The notes under the pieces: generated by a model
Seen by the model: only the letters and a program-made list of their open reading frames with translations
Told to the model about the DNA's origin: nothing
The model's database searches: none
Translations under genes and position numbers: made by a program
Source of the DNA: Xestospongia bergquistia
Taxonomy: Eukaryota; Porifera; Demospongiae; Haplosclerida; Petrosiidae
DNA length: 64,000 bases
NCBI GenBank assembly: GCA_963965975.1
Contig: OZ014411.1
Location: forward strand, 1,242,501-1,306,500
Direction of reading: 5' to 3'
In this document: piece by piece, positions 12,145 to 24,206 of the stretch
Layout: every line of letters begins with the position of its first letter
How positions within the stretch are numbered: position 1 is the stretch's first letter

Positions 12145-13440
12145 TTGAAAATGCTCTCTGATTAGAGCATTTAAAACACTGAGATTTGTTTAATATGATT
12201 ATTTTGTGATGCCATTTCTATAACAATACTATAATTATAAATACCAATCTGAAAAGTTTAAATGTTTTATATAATCATTATAATTTGTATATATATATAT
12301 ATATATATAAATGGGGATGTCCTTGATATTGTATAATATCCATGTATCACACATCTTTGGTTTCTTTAGCATCTAATGCTCTTCCCATGTCTTAACACTG
12401 TCAAAAATGATATGTACTTATGAACTTTATGAATTTAGTATGACTATATATGGTATTATATATTAGCAGTTTTGGAAACCATGTATTTACAGTATATACA
12501 TAGACATGTCACACGATAAACCTAACTATATGCAAGTACTTATTAAGAAACACTGTAACATTATTTTTAAATTTATTAGCTGGTAGGAAATTACTCCATA
12601 ACACAGAAGAACAGAAAGATGTACTATAAAACATGAAGCTTATCTGAATGGTCAGGGCTTAGGAGTAATAGTAATTTAAATGTTAAAGTAAGAAATTCAT
12701 TGTCAGCTATGGTGTTCTAATATGCTAATTTTATCTAAATTTATCTTGAAAAGCTATTTTTGTGTTATAGGATTATGAACATGCCACTTTTAAAAAGTGG
12801 GTGCATAATTAGATTTTAGGTATTATTTTAGGTAATATTTAAATGTTGAATTAATTGCCTATGCACAGAATTTAATTTTTTCTGAAAAATGTCTTTGTAT
12901 GATTGGCATAGCAGACAAGTTCTTGATCAACATTGCCACAATACTGTAATAATATTTTATATATATATTTAATTTTACTATCTAATCCAAGCCTATACAT
13001 GATAATTTAAAACATTCAATTATGACACCTCACAGGCGTGTCTAGCAGATTAACTGCTTTTCTGAAACACATCAATTGTTAGAGAGATATATTTAGGAAA
13101 ACACTACATGCTGTTAACAGACACACTTTAGTAATTACAGTAGTGATATCTGCTAATACACTAAATTTATATGCAAATAAATTAATATACTATATTACAG
13201 TTTTTAATGTGGTCACAATGTTAGTTTTGCTAATCATAATTACACATATTGGTTAGGAAGGTGATACTTTGGTGTATGCCCATAGTCTACCTACCATCTT
13301 GAAGCTAAGAGCCAGCAATAATACTGTCAATTTCAAGTGGGTTATTCCAAATATGGTATGATTTATGGTGATTATGGAAGACACCTGATGTATAGAAGAG
13401 AAATGCATGAGTAAAAGTACCATATATATCATCTCAGTAA
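12145..13440. other. Intergenic, with repeat copy and TA microsatellite
   Basis: A (TA)n run lies at about 12,287-12,309. The stretch 12,500-12,640 closely matches 15,825-15,960 (for example CTATATGCAAGTACTTATTAA then GCTGGTAG and ACAGAAGAACA) and more loosely 5,870-6,000 and 50,640-50,800. No gene recognised. Confidence 0.45.
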
Positions 13441-14635
13441 ATATGCCATTGATACAGAACAAGTCCAGTCATTGAGGCTAGCTCAAGAAATATTTCCCTC
13501 TACATGCTTGAATCACAGCTATAAATTTGTCTTTCCTTAACAACGAACTATTCTCTTTAGCTGCTTCAAGAGTCTCAATATGCCTGTAAGAATCATAAAC
13601 CTAATGAAGAAAAAGACTGAAGAGTATTGTGACTTTCACGTTTAGAAAAAACTCTTATGAATTGCTGTGTAAAATGATCTTGAAGATTGACTATATATTG
13701 GTATATTTCAATTCTAATTAAAGATTATTTTTGCACTGTTCACTCAATTTAAAAAACACAAACATGAACATTATGACAATTGATATGGCATTGCCACAAC
13801 ATTCACTAGCAGGAAGTGAATAAGACTATTTTTTGCAGTGTATATTTCAACTAACGAGACAGGTTAATTAATGACAGTTTACTTAGTTCTACTTAATTAC
13901 TACTTGCTATCATTTAATTAAGTCTAATTAGATATTTCTAGATGTTATGTTATTATGCATCTATACTTATCTACTTCTGAAATGCTGTATGTTCTTTATT
14001 AATATTTCTGCAATGGTTTGGTACTATTGCTTATTTGGAATGAAATTTCCTTTTATACATTAGAGTTAGAACCTTGTATCTAAAGTTTACACAAATGATG
14101 ATTTTTGTAATAAGGACAGTAATGTTAGTGCAGTCACTACAAATATATTATGTTTCTAAAGCTTTTGCTGATGAAGATGTTACATTTGGTTGAAAGCACT
14201 TTTACATTCTTGATTAGGTTTCTTCTTCATTGGTTGAGTAAATCTATCCTTAAGAACATTTGAAACTAAAAAATTAGTCATTGAAAGGATTTTACAGAGT
14301 CTTCAAAAGATTTAGAGCACTCTTTTCGATAATGCATGAAATGATCTTGTAGATTGACTGCACATTGTTATATTTCAATGTAATTAAAAATTATTTTTGT
14401 GTACAATTCAGTCAGTAAAACAATTAGAAATCTATGAGCATATTAATATTAATAAAGATTTAAATCTTCCTACAGCTAACAATATAAGCCTGCAATAGTT
14501 CATGCAGCCGGAAGTCGATGATTTGAATATTCCTTCATTATGGGGGTAACACATTCATCCAACTCAAAATCTCGAAATGATTTATTTTTTCTTGTACTGG
14601 TGAGGCTAAGAAAGACTCTTTATTTACATTACACA
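13441..14635. repeat. Patchwork of decayed repeats flanking ApoL pseudogene 3
   Basis: The segment AAATGATCTTGAAGATTGACT at about 13,670 and a second copy near 14,335 resemble the 3' end of ApoL copy 2 at about 31,815. The sequence ATTCACTAGCAGGAAGTGAAT near 13,800 recurs near 39,655. These look like scattered scraps of the same duplicated block as copies 1 and 2. No intact gene. Confidence 0.45.
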
Positions 14636-14639
14636 TGTC

Positions 14640-15460
14640 TACTGGTATAGATGTTGTTCTTGACTCCATTTCTGTTTGCAAGTTGCTTCTTTCTTGTTTA
14701 AGGAGCACAAGTTAGTTGTGTAACAAAATAATAGCATGACTTAGAGAATTTTGTATGCATTTGATACCACATCATAGATATCAAAAGGTAAGATCAAGAC
14801 AGATACAACTCAACTAACAGCTGCCTCAGCAAATATCTTGCTGCTGTACTTGTGTTTCTACCAGCCAAATAGCTCATTGAACAACAGCTGTACTTCTTGC
14901 TTTTGCAGCATGTGATACAGAAACTTTCATTCTAGTTGCTGCTAATCCTATCTGAACCAACTTCCCTCCTTGTAAAAGTGTTAGCTTGTCTCGTATTTCT
15001 TCCAGACACTCACAGTGGATTCTCTCATAAGTTCCATGTCTCCAGTGCCATCTCAAGTTGTTTGGCCAATTTTTGACCTTGTTCCCTATAACTTAAAAGT
15101 AGGTAAGTTATGCGTAACATCTCTTCCAAATTATCATAGTCTGAAAATGAACACATAAAATATTTACATGTATATAATCCCTTCATGGGTATTTTTTGAA
15201 AAATACAGAGGTGTTATTTTGATTGGACAAGAGTGGAATATGTGTTATGAAAGACCTACATGCTGAAGTGCACTGTGTAAGACATCTGAAAAGGTAAATG
15301 AACTGGCAGATTCATGAAGACCCTACACAAGGTGCAGAAAGAAAGTGCTTTCTAAACGTTGCCTAGCGTAAACTACAGAATCAATATGCTAATGGTTTAT
15401 TTTATTGATGTAGACTTCACACAATTGATGAATTAATGTTGACAGTAGATATGTTTCTTC
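14640..15460 (-). pseudogene. Pseudocaspase/ApoL copy 3, deletion pseudogene
   Basis: On the minus strand the right part (about 15,460-15,180) matches the caspase-like exon of copies 1 and 2 with many lesions. The left part (about 15,056-14,640) matches the ApoL exon. In the ApoL part the frame passes directly from CLEEIRDKL to LLQGGKLVQIGLAATR, so about 370 bases encoding the glycine-rich membrane core seen in the other copies have been deleted (junction near 14,981). The rest carries stops, for example in the C-terminal coiled coil. It cannot give the parental protein. Confidence 0.8.
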
Positions 15461-15469
15461 AAAAAGGGA

Positions 15470-15805
15470 GTTACACTAGGATACAGTAGGTGGGATAATT
15501 ACATTTGGAGAGAATAAACAGAGAGTTAAACTAGGACAGTAGTAAAGACGGATGAATTATGACACATCAGACAAGACTGTTACATTAGGAGACATTACAG
15601 AGGACAGTTACACTAAGACACGGTCAGAAGGGGTTACGTTAGGACACAGTAGACAGGATAGTCAATTAGGACACAGTAGGCAGGACAGTCAATTAAGACA
15701 CAGTAGGCAGTACAGTTACATTAGGAGACAATAAAAAGGACAGGATATTAGTGCATAGTAGGCAGGACAGTTACATTATGACACAGTAGACTGTAAATTT
15801 ATCTT
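15470..15805. repeat. Minisatellite, unit about 27 bases
   Basis: Imperfect tandem copies of a unit close to GTTACATTAGGACACAGTAG followed by GCAGGACA. Copies at 15,660-15,715 are the best conserved, with period 27. The outer copies have drifted and vary in length. The open frame through it is a by-product of the repeat. Confidence 0.75.
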
Positions 15806-15989
15806 AAGACACTGTATAGAGGTCATTTACACAATAAACCTAGCTATATGCAAATACTTATTAATTAACATTGTAATGTTTTTTTAAAATATATACTAGC
15901 TGGTAGTTTTCATTTAATCTATAAAACAGAAGAACAAAAAGATGTACCATAAAAACTGTAGATTATCTCAGAATTTGTTACAAGTAGTG
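15806..15989. repeat. Interspersed repeat copy
   Basis: Bases from about 15,825 to 15,960 closely match 12,500-12,640, including a shared AAACCTA-CTATATGCAA block and ACAGAAGAACA. Same family as near 5,870 and 50,640. Confidence 0.5.
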
Positions 15990-16560
15990 TTATTTTAGTA
16001 GACATAAGAAGTTTTAGTTTTAGTTTAGTTATAGTAAAAGGTAAAAAAAAAATTAATTTTAGTATTAGTTATAGTATTAATGCTAATTTTAATTTAGTTG
16101 TAGTATTAGTTATAGCAGTAATGTGAAATTTAATTTAGTTATAGCATTAGTTATAGTATTAATGTGAAATTTAATTTAGTTATAGTATTAGTTATAGTCA
16201 TGTTTAACAGTAGTTTTTAGTTGAAAGACGTTATATAGTTAGTTATTAATGGTGATTTATGCACATGCACTTGATAGTTAAATCTACATTAATATACGAG
16301 GAAGATTTTATACTGATAAATTACCTAACATGATAACTATGCTAAATGCTTTACACATTCTATGTGGTTAATAACTAATATAATTGAGGCTATTTAATTT
16401 AGTATTAGTTATAGTTCAAAGAAAAATTTTTATTTTAGTTTAGTTATAGTTATAGTAACATTTGAAAAAAAATATTAGTTACAGTTTTAGTTATAGTTAA
16501 CTAAAATGTTTACTCTCTACTAAAAATATTTTAGTATTAGGTATAGTTAACTAAAACAAT
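15990..16560. repeat. TTTAGTTATAGTATTAG tandem array
   Basis: Repeated short units TTTAGTTATAG and TATTAGTTATAG, arranged in a higher-order period of roughly 40 to 50 bases between 16,060 and 16,200 (with AATGTGAAATTTAATTTAG between units), then more loosely to 16,560. A unique stretch at about 16,200-16,390 interrupts it. Low-complexity satellite-like sequence, not coding. Confidence 0.7.
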
Positions 16561-17612
16561 CCTAATTACAAGGCTGCTCTGGGATATATATATAGGCTAA
16601 TCATAAAAAATAGTATTTTTGGAATTATGTAATGTTGTAGACAAATGTAGACTCGTTTTTTGGCATTTTTACAAAGTAGTATAACATATGAGTAATAAAA
16701 TAATTGAAAGGGTCTATGAACAAGCAGACTTATATTATTGCTTTCTTAAAAGTATATTAATAAATAATTATCCAAACATTTTTAAAAAAGTTTGTATATA
16801 TAGCAATGCATACTTACAGATTTATTTTATTTTGCTGTTAATTTCACTCATTAAAACATTTGACACATCTGCCATGTTTTATTCTATATATGATTACTAA
16901 AAGAATCGGGTTAAATTAACTGATTAAAATTGTCTGTTAATAATGCTCAGATAAATCTCTGATTATTATAACCATTATGAGTTAAATTATAATGAGAAAA
17001 AACGAATGTTGTGAATAGCGTTATTGAAATATATACTTTTTCATAGATTGGTATACATGACATTTACATCTAATAAAGTGATATATTTTATTAGTAGATA
17101 GTCATATAAATGTAGTAGATAGTCATATAAACAGCCAATCAATGGAGAAGCATGCACTGTATCATTTCAGGAGATTACATATTGTTTTTATAATGATTTA
17201 CAATATATATTCATCTACATCAATGCTGATAATTGCAATCAATTTAATTTGACAATTATACAATAGCTTTATTATATATATGTAGTTTTTGTAAGAGTTA
17301 AATACCAAGGTTTTATTTATATATGAGAATGTTTTGAAAAGATAAAATAAAATAAAATAAGATAAAATGTAAATTAGGTCTGTATAAGTTAGAACTGGCC
17401 TTACTTATGCTTTCACTTATTGAGCTTAGTTAGCCATCAATAATAAAAAGTCATACTGTTGTCTTAAAAATTAATTTATAACATTATAACTAAAGAGCAA
17501 GCTTATGATATTGTGTCAACAGACAAATAGTTGTACACATTAGAAGATTAACATTTACTAACAAATTATATGGCAACACAACACACATAATTCAAATGTT
17601 AATAGAGTGTCA
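16561..17612. other. Intergenic, AT-rich, no gene recognised
   Basis: No credible gene. Contains a short (AAAAT)n-like run at about 17,338-17,367 and two adjacent copies of GTAGATAGTCATATAAA near 17,095-17,130. Upstream of 17,613 the sequence resembles that downstream of POT copy 1, so the duplication extends slightly past the stop codon. Confidence 0.4.
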
Positions 17613-19271
17613 TCAGTTGATTATATTTGTTCCATATGTTACTGTACTATCAGATGACAGGCCTAGCTCTTGTCTATACTTATCCTCCTGATCAATATAT
17701 CTGATAATATGATCTTCGGCAATGATATGAACATTAATCTCATTTTCTCTCACACGTAACTTGTAGCGTTTAGCAAGAAAAATGAAAATGATAAAAATGA
17801 AAAATGTTACGAAAGCCCTTGTTAGGAAGTAGTAGAAACCACACCCTAGAGGAGCTGAGTGAAGATAACGATAAGGAATTGGTAAATTTAGACCTATTAA
17901 GTTTCCAAGTCCTCTAGCAGACAGGAACAATGCCACCATTAAACCTCTCATGTCTTTTGGAGACTGAGCTAATACAAACTGTAATCCAATTATTGTAATT
18001 AAATATATAGCACAACAATCAAGTACCTGTGGAACGATTGTCCATAAGTAGTTAATGGGCATGACTCTTGTAGGTCTAAAGACAACATTAGCTACAATGC
18101 ATTCAGGTGAATGAATTGTAAAATGACCTATTAACGATATTAATACAAAGCTGACATTGCTAATAAATGCCAAGAATAGCCCAAAGCCAATTCTCTTTAG
18201 CATACTGGGAATATACTTAGAAAAACAAGGATAGATGAGAAATTGATAGAGGAGAATAAGAAATAAAGGGACGACGTTAGGAATGTTACTTGTAAAAACA
18301 TAATAGTCACGACTAAATGACATTATTCCTGTGAAATCCCAAGTTATCTCTCCAAAAGCTAATGCACAAATAAACAATGGTAATAATCTTAGTATTGTTT
18401 TGACATCTTCTACTTCTTCTTCTGTAAAAGGGCCACCATATTTCTCCTTACCTAGGTCCAGTCGTGAAGGACTTTCTTCCTCCCAGTAAGTCAGAGCACT
18501 ACGATTTCTTGGGTATTTGTTCTTTCTAGCATAGTTGAGTACTCTAGCAATCTGTTTAATAGGATTAGTATTCTGAGGTGTAGTATCCAGCCAGTGCTTA
18601 AAAAAAGATTGACTTAATATAATTATAATAATACTAACGCCACTAATAGCAAGGTACACAATTTGCTCGTTAATATGTTGATTTTTCATTATAGATACAA
18701 TTAAACTAGAAGCTATGCCAGCAAGATATGGCCCAGTTGTATGCCAATGAATAACAGCACTTAGTTCATCACCTGAAGATCCAACAAGCTGATCAATATT
18801 GAAAGGAATTATACTAGTTTTAAAGCCTACATGTATAAATCTAACAGGTCCATGAGACACACAAAGGACAACCATTGCAAGAATTAAGCATTGATAATAT
18901 ATAGCAATGTATGTACACAAAAGTAGACAAAGAATAAAGGCAAAAATATAACTGCACGCCACAATAAGTTTATAGCGACTTGTAAATACGTCAGCTATCA
19001 AACCCATTAATGGAGAAAGAAGCAAGACACTGCTATATCCAATGGTGTATATGAAAACTTGAGACGTACTCCAGGAATGTGAAAATAAAAATACCAACAA
19101 ATCATTAGCCAGCATGAAAAAGACACATGTGATGAACTGACAATATATATTAGACAATAAATCCCACAGTAAAACTAACAGAGCTCCTTTGGAACGAATA
19201 AACTGGAAATGATATGAAACAGGACACCTTTGTCTTGAAGTAGTATTTGTATGAAGTTGATGCACAGCCAT
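17613..19271 (-). CDS. POT/PTR2-family (SLC15-like) membrane transporter, copy 2
   Basis: Intronless 552-residue paralogue of the transporter at 1,023-2,690, starting at the ATG at 19271 (MAVHQLHTNT). The open frame upstream begins only at TTG codons. Most of the protein is identical to copy 1 by eye, including the KYPRNRSALTYWEEE loop, the EEEVEDVKTILRLLPLF segment and the C-terminal cytoplasmic tail ending GLSSDSTVTYGTN. Differences cluster in the first half and include the helix around HVGFKTSIIPF. The signature segment reads GLIADVFTSRYK, with Ser for Gly next to the arginine. As in copy 1 the helix-1 ExxER motif is absent. No stop or frameshift. Likely a recent duplicate with the same, unknown, substrate. 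Confidence 0.88.
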   Translation of the reverse strand: MAVHQLHTNTTSRQRCPVSYHFQFIRSKGALLVLLWDLLSNIYCQFITCVFFMLANDLLVFLFSHSWSTSQVFIYTIGYSSVLLLSPLMGLIADVFTSRYKLIVACSYIFAFILCLLLCTYIAIYYQCLILAMVVLCVSHGPVRFIHVGFKTSIIPFNIDQLVGSSGDELSAVIHWHTTGPYLAGIASSLIVSIMKNQHINEQIVYLAISGVSIIIIILSQSFFKHWLDTTPQNTNPIKQIARVLNYARKNKYPRNRSALTYWEEESPSRLDLGKEKYGGPFTEEEVEDVKTILRLLPLFICALAFGEITWDFTGIMSFSRDYYVFTSNIPNVVPLFLILLYQFLIYPCFSKYIPSMLKRIGFGLFLAFISNVSFVLISLIGHFTIHSPECIVANVVFRPTRVMPINYLWTIVPQVLDCCAIYLITIIGLQFVLAQSPKDMRGLMVALFLSARGLGNLIGLNLPIPYRYLHSAPLGCGFYYFLTRAFVTFFIFIIFIFLAKRYKLRVRENEINVHIIAEDHIIRYIDQEDKYRQELGLSSDSTVTYGTNIIN

Positions 19272-19680
19272 GTTAAACTTTCTCAATTTGCAAAATAGCA
19301 AGAGGACCTTTCTCCTTATATAGAGGATATACGCGTGTAATCATATGAATATCAACAGTGGACTGATATCAACTTGTTTAGTTATATGATGATTGTGGGA
19401 ATTTAAAATTGCTCAACAAACAGAACAAAGACAAATTATGTTCAACAGAGATTAAAAACCAACACGTTTTATCATAGACATGATATACCCTATGGAAAAA
19501 TTTACATAACAGTTTGATAAATTATCAAGTTTCAGTTAATGAAATACATCAAAAACATTTTTAAATGTAGTTAATGTGGTGTTTATCATTAATACACGAC
19601 TGAACATGCACAGCTAGTAAAAGTCATTATATTTGATGTTTACAATTCTCTACAAATTCAGTCTTCACAAGGCTAAAAGA
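19272..19680. repeat. Duplicated 5' flank of POT copy 2
   Basis: Counterpart of 2,691-3,115, with the same TATAGAGGATATACGCG patch just upstream of the start codon and near-identity out to about 19,680, with small deletions. Confidence 0.75.
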
Positions 19681-19689
19681 GGAAACAAA

Positions 19690-20050
19690 ACTCCATATAA
19701 TATAGTTGATATATGCATGTGATCATATAAATATCAATTATAGACTGATATCAACTTGTTTAGCTATGTGATAATTGTGGTAATTTAAAATTGTTTAACA
19801 AACAAGAACAAAGACAATTAAGTTTACAGAAACATGTCTTTAATTGCTTTTATTATGTTTAACAGAATTTAAGAACAAAAGGTTTTATCATAGACATGAA
19901 TATCCTATGGAAAATTTTATATAATAATTTTATGAAATATCAAGTTTCAGTTAATAAAACAAATCAAAACTCTAGTTAATTAATTATTATGTTGTTCATT
20001 ATTGATGTATAACTAAACAAAAAGAGTTAGTTTAATGGAGGCCCAATGAA
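19690..20050. repeat. Third, more diverged copy of the POT 5' flank
   Basis: Starts again with ATATAGTTGATATATGCATG and runs through ATCAACTTGTTTAGCTATG and GTTTAACAAACAAGAACAAAG, paralleling 19,320-19,640 in the same orientation. No transporter coding sequence follows. It is a tandemly repeated promoter-side segment or the remains of a further gene copy. Confidence 0.65.
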
Positions 20051-22642
20051 AATCTCAATACAATAATAATAATGTAATATTTAAATTTATAAAGGACAAA
20101 CATATTATTTGTGAGAAGTAAAGTCTCTCCTACAGGCATCTTAACCAAGTAAGTACATTTTAACATGCATATGTTGAATATGATGACAATTTCTTGATTA
20201 ATGTACTCTTAAAATAATAAAGTATGAATTTATAAAAGAAATTTAGTCTCAAAGTGATATAAGTTATTATATCATAATATGATAAACAGTCCAATATCCA
20301 GTAATTCGATACTTAAAGTCAATTATGGACAAAGAATGTACTCTTTCATAGTTTATTCCATATTATTAAAACTGCAAGCCATGAAGCTAGTTCAATCAAC
20401 AAAGCATCTGTAACCAACCATCGTTCATATATAAGTAAGCTCTTGGAGACATATTTATGCACAATCTCTGGATCCATAAATGCATGGTCTAACAATAATT
20501 AAGAAAGAAAAATTATATTACTGTAAAAATTACTCCATTCTTTTAACTGGCTGTTGCATTTCCCAAAAAATGCCAATTGCCTTTTGACTTTGAAGAAATG
20601 GCCAACATTGTACCCATCCCCGACCACGTATTACCCACCTAATTAAATTGAATTGTTGATAACAACTTAAGAACCTTTCTTTGGTTGTCAAAGATAACAG
20701 TTTCATTTGCTTTGACAATGTAATGAATTTACTAAAGCAACATACTGTAGCACAATAAATTGATTCATTAATTTATCCTATCTATTGACATTTTATTTAC
20801 AAATAATATATAAGGAGATACTAAGTAGTATAGTAAACACTATTCTGTTTAAATTACTAATATACTATAGTTGTGCAGAAATTAGTGATATATAGTAATG
20901 GTATAAACAGAAGTAAACAACAGAATTCCATATTAAGAGAAAGCAATAGATGCTCTTACCTTCTTTGTTACTACAATGCAACCATAAGATAGAATAGACT
21001 ACATTGCGCTACAGGTTAAGGTAACTATTGTCTAATGAGATGTTATATAAAATGTCATAACTTTGACAATAAATTAATGTCTTGTCATTATTATAGTTAT
21101 TAGCATGAGCATAGAGTGATGTTTATTTATCGTTTCATTATTTCATCAAGTATTTTTAAAATGATGTATATTTAGATAGTCTTCACTTTGTTCATAATGA
21201 AGATGAATGTCAGTGATATCAACAGAAATAGTTCACAGTCATTGATGCTATTTTAATAATAGTTGAACAATTCAAAAATCAATGTCAAATATATTGGTTA
21301 TTATCAATCACTCAGTTCCTATAGTGATACATGTTGTCTTTCAGGAGCTACAAAATAAGTGTCATTTATTGTATTTTTATTTTCCTCTCCTCTTATATAC
21401 GTCACCAATATACTTAATCCAGATTTGTATAAAAGAAATAATAATTGACTGGAATTAAGAGGTTTAAATATGTTATTTCATTCTTATTAATTAACTTAAA
21501 AGTCAACTCAATAAATGTAACCAGCACCAAATAATGTTTATTTTAAACATTGAATATTATGAAGAAACAAGAAACAATAGAAATAGTTAATTAAATACAA
21601 AGTGGTGTTCATTATAATTCTCAGTATCATATTATCTATTATTTACAACCAAAACGACAATGAGATTAGGAAAATCAGCCAATTAATTTTTTAGTGATTA
21701 GTTTGCAGCATGTAATTCAATGTATCAGTTGGTATATGTCACTGATCCCGTGCATACTCAGATGTGAAAACAGTTATTATTGTGAAAGTAACTCATCACT
21801 ACATTATCAGTATAGAAGTAATTATAAAAAGAGAGGAACAATGAAAATTTATCGTATCAATGAATACAGGCATCCTATAAATCACAATATTATTTTTCAA
21901 ATTAATTTACATCCTATAACTCTGTATGCTACACTATCCAATATATGATATATATTATTTGCATGTAGAATAATAATGAAAAGGTAAGTTAAATAATACT
22001 ATCGATTTGTAATGAAATTTAATATTATTAATACTTAATTGACCAAATGTCTTTAAACATAGGAACATACATATATCAATTTTACATCAAGTATGACATT
22101 CATTACTAGAAATATTGCCAACTTCTTATCTTGACAAGTTAAGTCAATTTTTAAAGTCTATAGTTAGATTAATTGAATTTACTTGAATACAACATTCAAT
22201 ACATGTGTGTTTCTTATATAAACTAGTTTATTAAAGAACATGTTAATATATATATATAACATAAGTATTATATACTTACATATGAAGATATTTCCTACTG
22301 ACATATCAATAGGGACAGTGATAGCATATTATCGTATAACCATATAGACTGAGCGGTACACACTGATGACACAGTATTATAGGTTCCATGCATGCATTCA
22401 TTCAGCTGCTTTTTTACTAGTTCATATAATCAACAGGTATATATATATATATATATATAAATTTCATAAATTTAAAATTTATCAATTGTTTTAACAATCA
22501 TATTGTAATTTTCATCAATTGCTATTGCTTCCATAGTGTTTACAGCATTAAAGATTATTACAACAATATCAATGTAAATGAAATAGCACATAATGGCTAG
22601 CGAGATTCTGCAAGCTTGACAAGACCTGTTTCCACTTTGAAT
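20051..22642. other. Intergenic; one unexplained ORF
   Basis: AT-rich. A 62-codon minus-strand frame at 20,530-20,718 has protein-like composition (RWVIRGRGWVQCWPFL) but no recognised family and no clear splice partners; it could be an exon relic. A (TA)n run lies at 22,438-22,459. Nothing else stands out. Confidence 0.35.
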
Positions 22643-22797
22643 TCACTGATTGGGTGGAATGTTTCTGTCATTGTAAATAGCAAATTTTGTTGTTGTTTTT
22701 GCAAAGTCAAATAACAAGTGGAAAGACGTATCTGTCAGAAAAGTGTGACTATCAGGCACTTTATTAACTAAGTCAGCGGTTTCTGCGATGGGTACTC
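22643..22797 (-). CDS. Possible 3'-terminal exon of an unidentified gene
   Basis: A minus-strand open stretch follows a TTTTTATATATAG acceptor and ends at a TGA (22,643-22,645). It reads GVPIAETADLVNKVPDSHTF, continues with LLFDFAKTTTKFAIYNDRNI and ends PPNQ. Composition is protein-like but no domain is recognised. It lies downstream of the death-domain exon at 23,761 on the same strand, but no donor linking them is convincing. Low confidence. Confidence 0.3.
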
Positions 22798-23760
22798 CTA
22801 TATATAAAAATAACTTACAATGTAAATACAATTAATATAATATGGGAGATAATTTAATATTTCCTGTATCATAATTAATGTTTATAATGTGGCATTTCAA
22901 CAACATACATAGGCTTAAATGAATTGTATATGAAATATTGCCAAAGAAAACAATACAAAACAAAATGAATCATTGTGTATACGTAAGAATATAGTTCTTT
23001 AAATGAAGAAAACTTTATGCATTGGTAATAATTATGAAAGTGGTAGTCTAGTCACACTGATGCTCAACAAGCTAATCCTAAAATTTTATGGAGAAAGAAG
23101 AATGAAGTATTTATTGACACTTGGTCTAAAAATCTTTATTATTATGCATTATTTTATGTTATATGAAACAAATGACTATTCCAGTTATGAGTACTAGTAA
23201 AGATAAGGATATCAACTAGGAGAACTAACTGCATAGACTGGAGTCTTGAAAAAAGTGCCTATAACACGAGTCTCAAGTCTCCACTTGAAAAGTGTGAATC
23301 TGACTCAAAAGACAGCATCTGTAATTAAGATAGTAATCTATATGTTAGGAGGATGTCATTCTTAAAATCTCCTAATTTTAGCCTTAAGCTCATTGCTTAA
23401 TGTCAGTTAAACACTTCCTCTTTTGTGGTAACTTTGCAATATACTCTGCAATATATTCCAGGCATATATGTCCAATACATTTATATTATAGTAATTTACA
23501 TTTCGACAGTGAACTCCAACTAATTTAACATAAAATAAAACTTCTTTTAATAAATAAGTATAAATTCAAATTACAAACTACAATCGATAAATTATATAAA
23601 AAAAGTATATATAACATGTTTAAGCAATTACAAAAAAGTTTAAACACTAATGTATTAAAGAAAACTACATTCTAAAAAAAACTATTATTAAAATAAAACA
23701 ATCAGCAGTTTGTGTATAGATACAAATGACAGTATGAAGGAGAAAAGTAATATTATTCAT
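22798..23760. other. Intergenic, no gene recognised
   Basis: AT-rich. Short plus-strand frames have no homology or splice context. Confidence 0.4.
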
Positions 23761-24206
23761 TCACAAGTTATAGGAAGACACATATATATCCCGAATACGT
23801 TCAGCTATAGAAGGCTCATGAACTGGAGGCAAATCCACTGCTGTTATTATATTATGCCAAGTAACTTCACTAGGTCGTTTGTCAATCCAAAACTGAATGA
23901 CATCTGCAAGTCTGTCAGCATTGTAGTTTCTTTGGATTTGTATATTCTCTAGATCTCCATGACTAATCTTCAAACCTTCTCCTAATTGTCTCCATTTATA
24001 TTCAATGGGTGATAGTAAACGAATAAGGTCCAATTTGTTTTCTATAATTATAAAGACATATCATTATATATATATATATGTATCGCGAAGATAGACATGC
24101 ACAGATACACAGGTATACATTAGATGCAGATACAAAGCCTTACCAATATTAACTGAAGCACAAACATTTATCTTATGTTGAACAAGTAGACCACTATTAA
24201 TAATGT
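23761..24206 (-). CDS. Death-domain C-terminal exons (two exons)
   Basis: Exon 24,144-24,206 (acceptor TTATAG, donor GTAAGG) encodes IINSGLLVQHKINVCASVNI, and the terminal exon 23,761-24,041 (acceptor TATAG) encodes the death domain. Both junctions are phase 1 and join to ...NI-ENKLDLIRLL. The terminal exon reads LSPIEYKWRQLGEGL, then ISHGDLENIQ, RLADVIQFWIDK and TWHNIITAVDLPP, which is the six-helix order of a death domain, ending NAVD-type helix 5 and AERIRDIY helix 6. It mediates homotypic protein interaction in apoptosis or innate immune scaffolds. The exons may be the C-terminus of the pseudocaspase/ApoL gene immediately upstream, whose last exon has a phase-1 GTGAGT donor, or a separate gene whose 5' part was not found. 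Confidence 0.7.

Noticed and set aside
15552-15734. Repetitive Asp/Ser/Gln-rich 60-codon frame
   Set aside because: It is the translation of the 27-base minisatellite; a period divisible by three keeps it open.
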